A stretch of DNA of 64,000 nt from Rahnella laticis. Its GTDB lineage: Bacteria; Pseudomonadota; Gammaproteobacteria; Enterobacterales; Enterobacteriaceae. The translations under genes were made by a program, and so were the position numbers. The stretch is from positions 558,001 through 622,000 of the forward strand of contig NZ_JADOBI010000002.1 in the NCBI RefSeq assembly GCF_015644585.1, written 5' to 3'. Shown piece after piece: positions 63,886-64,000 of the stretch. The stretch's first letter is position 1, and every line of letters starts with the position of its first letter. Under the pieces are notes generated by a model. It was given only the letters and a program-made list of their open reading frames with translations, made no database searches and was not told the DNA's origin.

Positions 63886-64000
63886 CATAATTTCCTTTAT
63901 CTTCTGGCAACGACGAACAATATCCAAGTGTAGCAGTTCAACTTTGCAAACCGTGCCAGCAGAGGTTTGGATCGCTGCCCGGTGTTTTTACAGATGAAGA

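Overview
The window reads as a chromosomal segment of an enterobacterium, most likely a Yersiniaceae member close to Rahnella, Serratia or Rouxiella. That placement is inferred from gene content and moderate G+C; no rRNA or tRNA gene is present to confirm it. Coding density is high. I found no insertion sequence, prophage or CRISPR array.

Layout: positions 117-7095 (minus strand) hold a SLOG-fold protein, a Na/phosphate cotransporter family protein, the Mg2+ ATPase MgtA with a structured leader, a small unknown protein and a secreted GH5 hydrolase. Positions 7290-11856 are a pectin operon (togT-pelX-kdgM, with the GH5 gene behind it). A perfect CRP site and a KdgR-like operator lie in front of it. 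Positions 12246-21828 are accessory: VirK/YbjX, an HxlR regulator with its oxidoreductase, HcxA, an orphan sugar-binding protein paired with an LVIVD beta-propeller, two exporters and a DapA-family aldolase.

Positions 22010-28738 are srfA-srfB-srfC: a membrane-anchored protein, an Hsp70/actin-fold ATPase-like protein and a P-loop protein. They are translationally coupled and remain poorly understood. Positions 29014-34853 bring together the pyruvate transporter operon btsT-yjiX-yjiA and its two-component system btsSR. Three exact ACCGCTTA repeats spaced 20 bp apart and a CRP site precede btsT. Then come fbaB, and hscC with two tandem J-domain-like membrane proteins that share a nearly identical 142-nt block, followed by amyA and proP.

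Positions 43958-46998 are a second pectin cluster: ogl and kdgF converge on an RpiB/LacA-family isomerase gene and kduD, with KdgR boxes at both ends. With the first cluster this gives outer-membrane uptake (KdgM), periplasmic cleavage (PelX), inner-membrane transport (TogT), cytoplasmic cleavage (Ogl) and conversion of unsaturated uronate to KDG. No kduI is present; the RpiB-like protein probably fills that step.

Positions 47399-53090 are a chromosomal rarA-oqxA-oqxB-oqxR multidrug efflux locus. The remainder holds a DUF3761 protein, a general porin with a candidate sRNA upstream, a TetR-like ligand domain without a DNA-binding domain, budC, a TetR-SMR-Rob operon, a tannase-family esterase, the YhfL lipoprotein and the ovothiol synthase OvoA.
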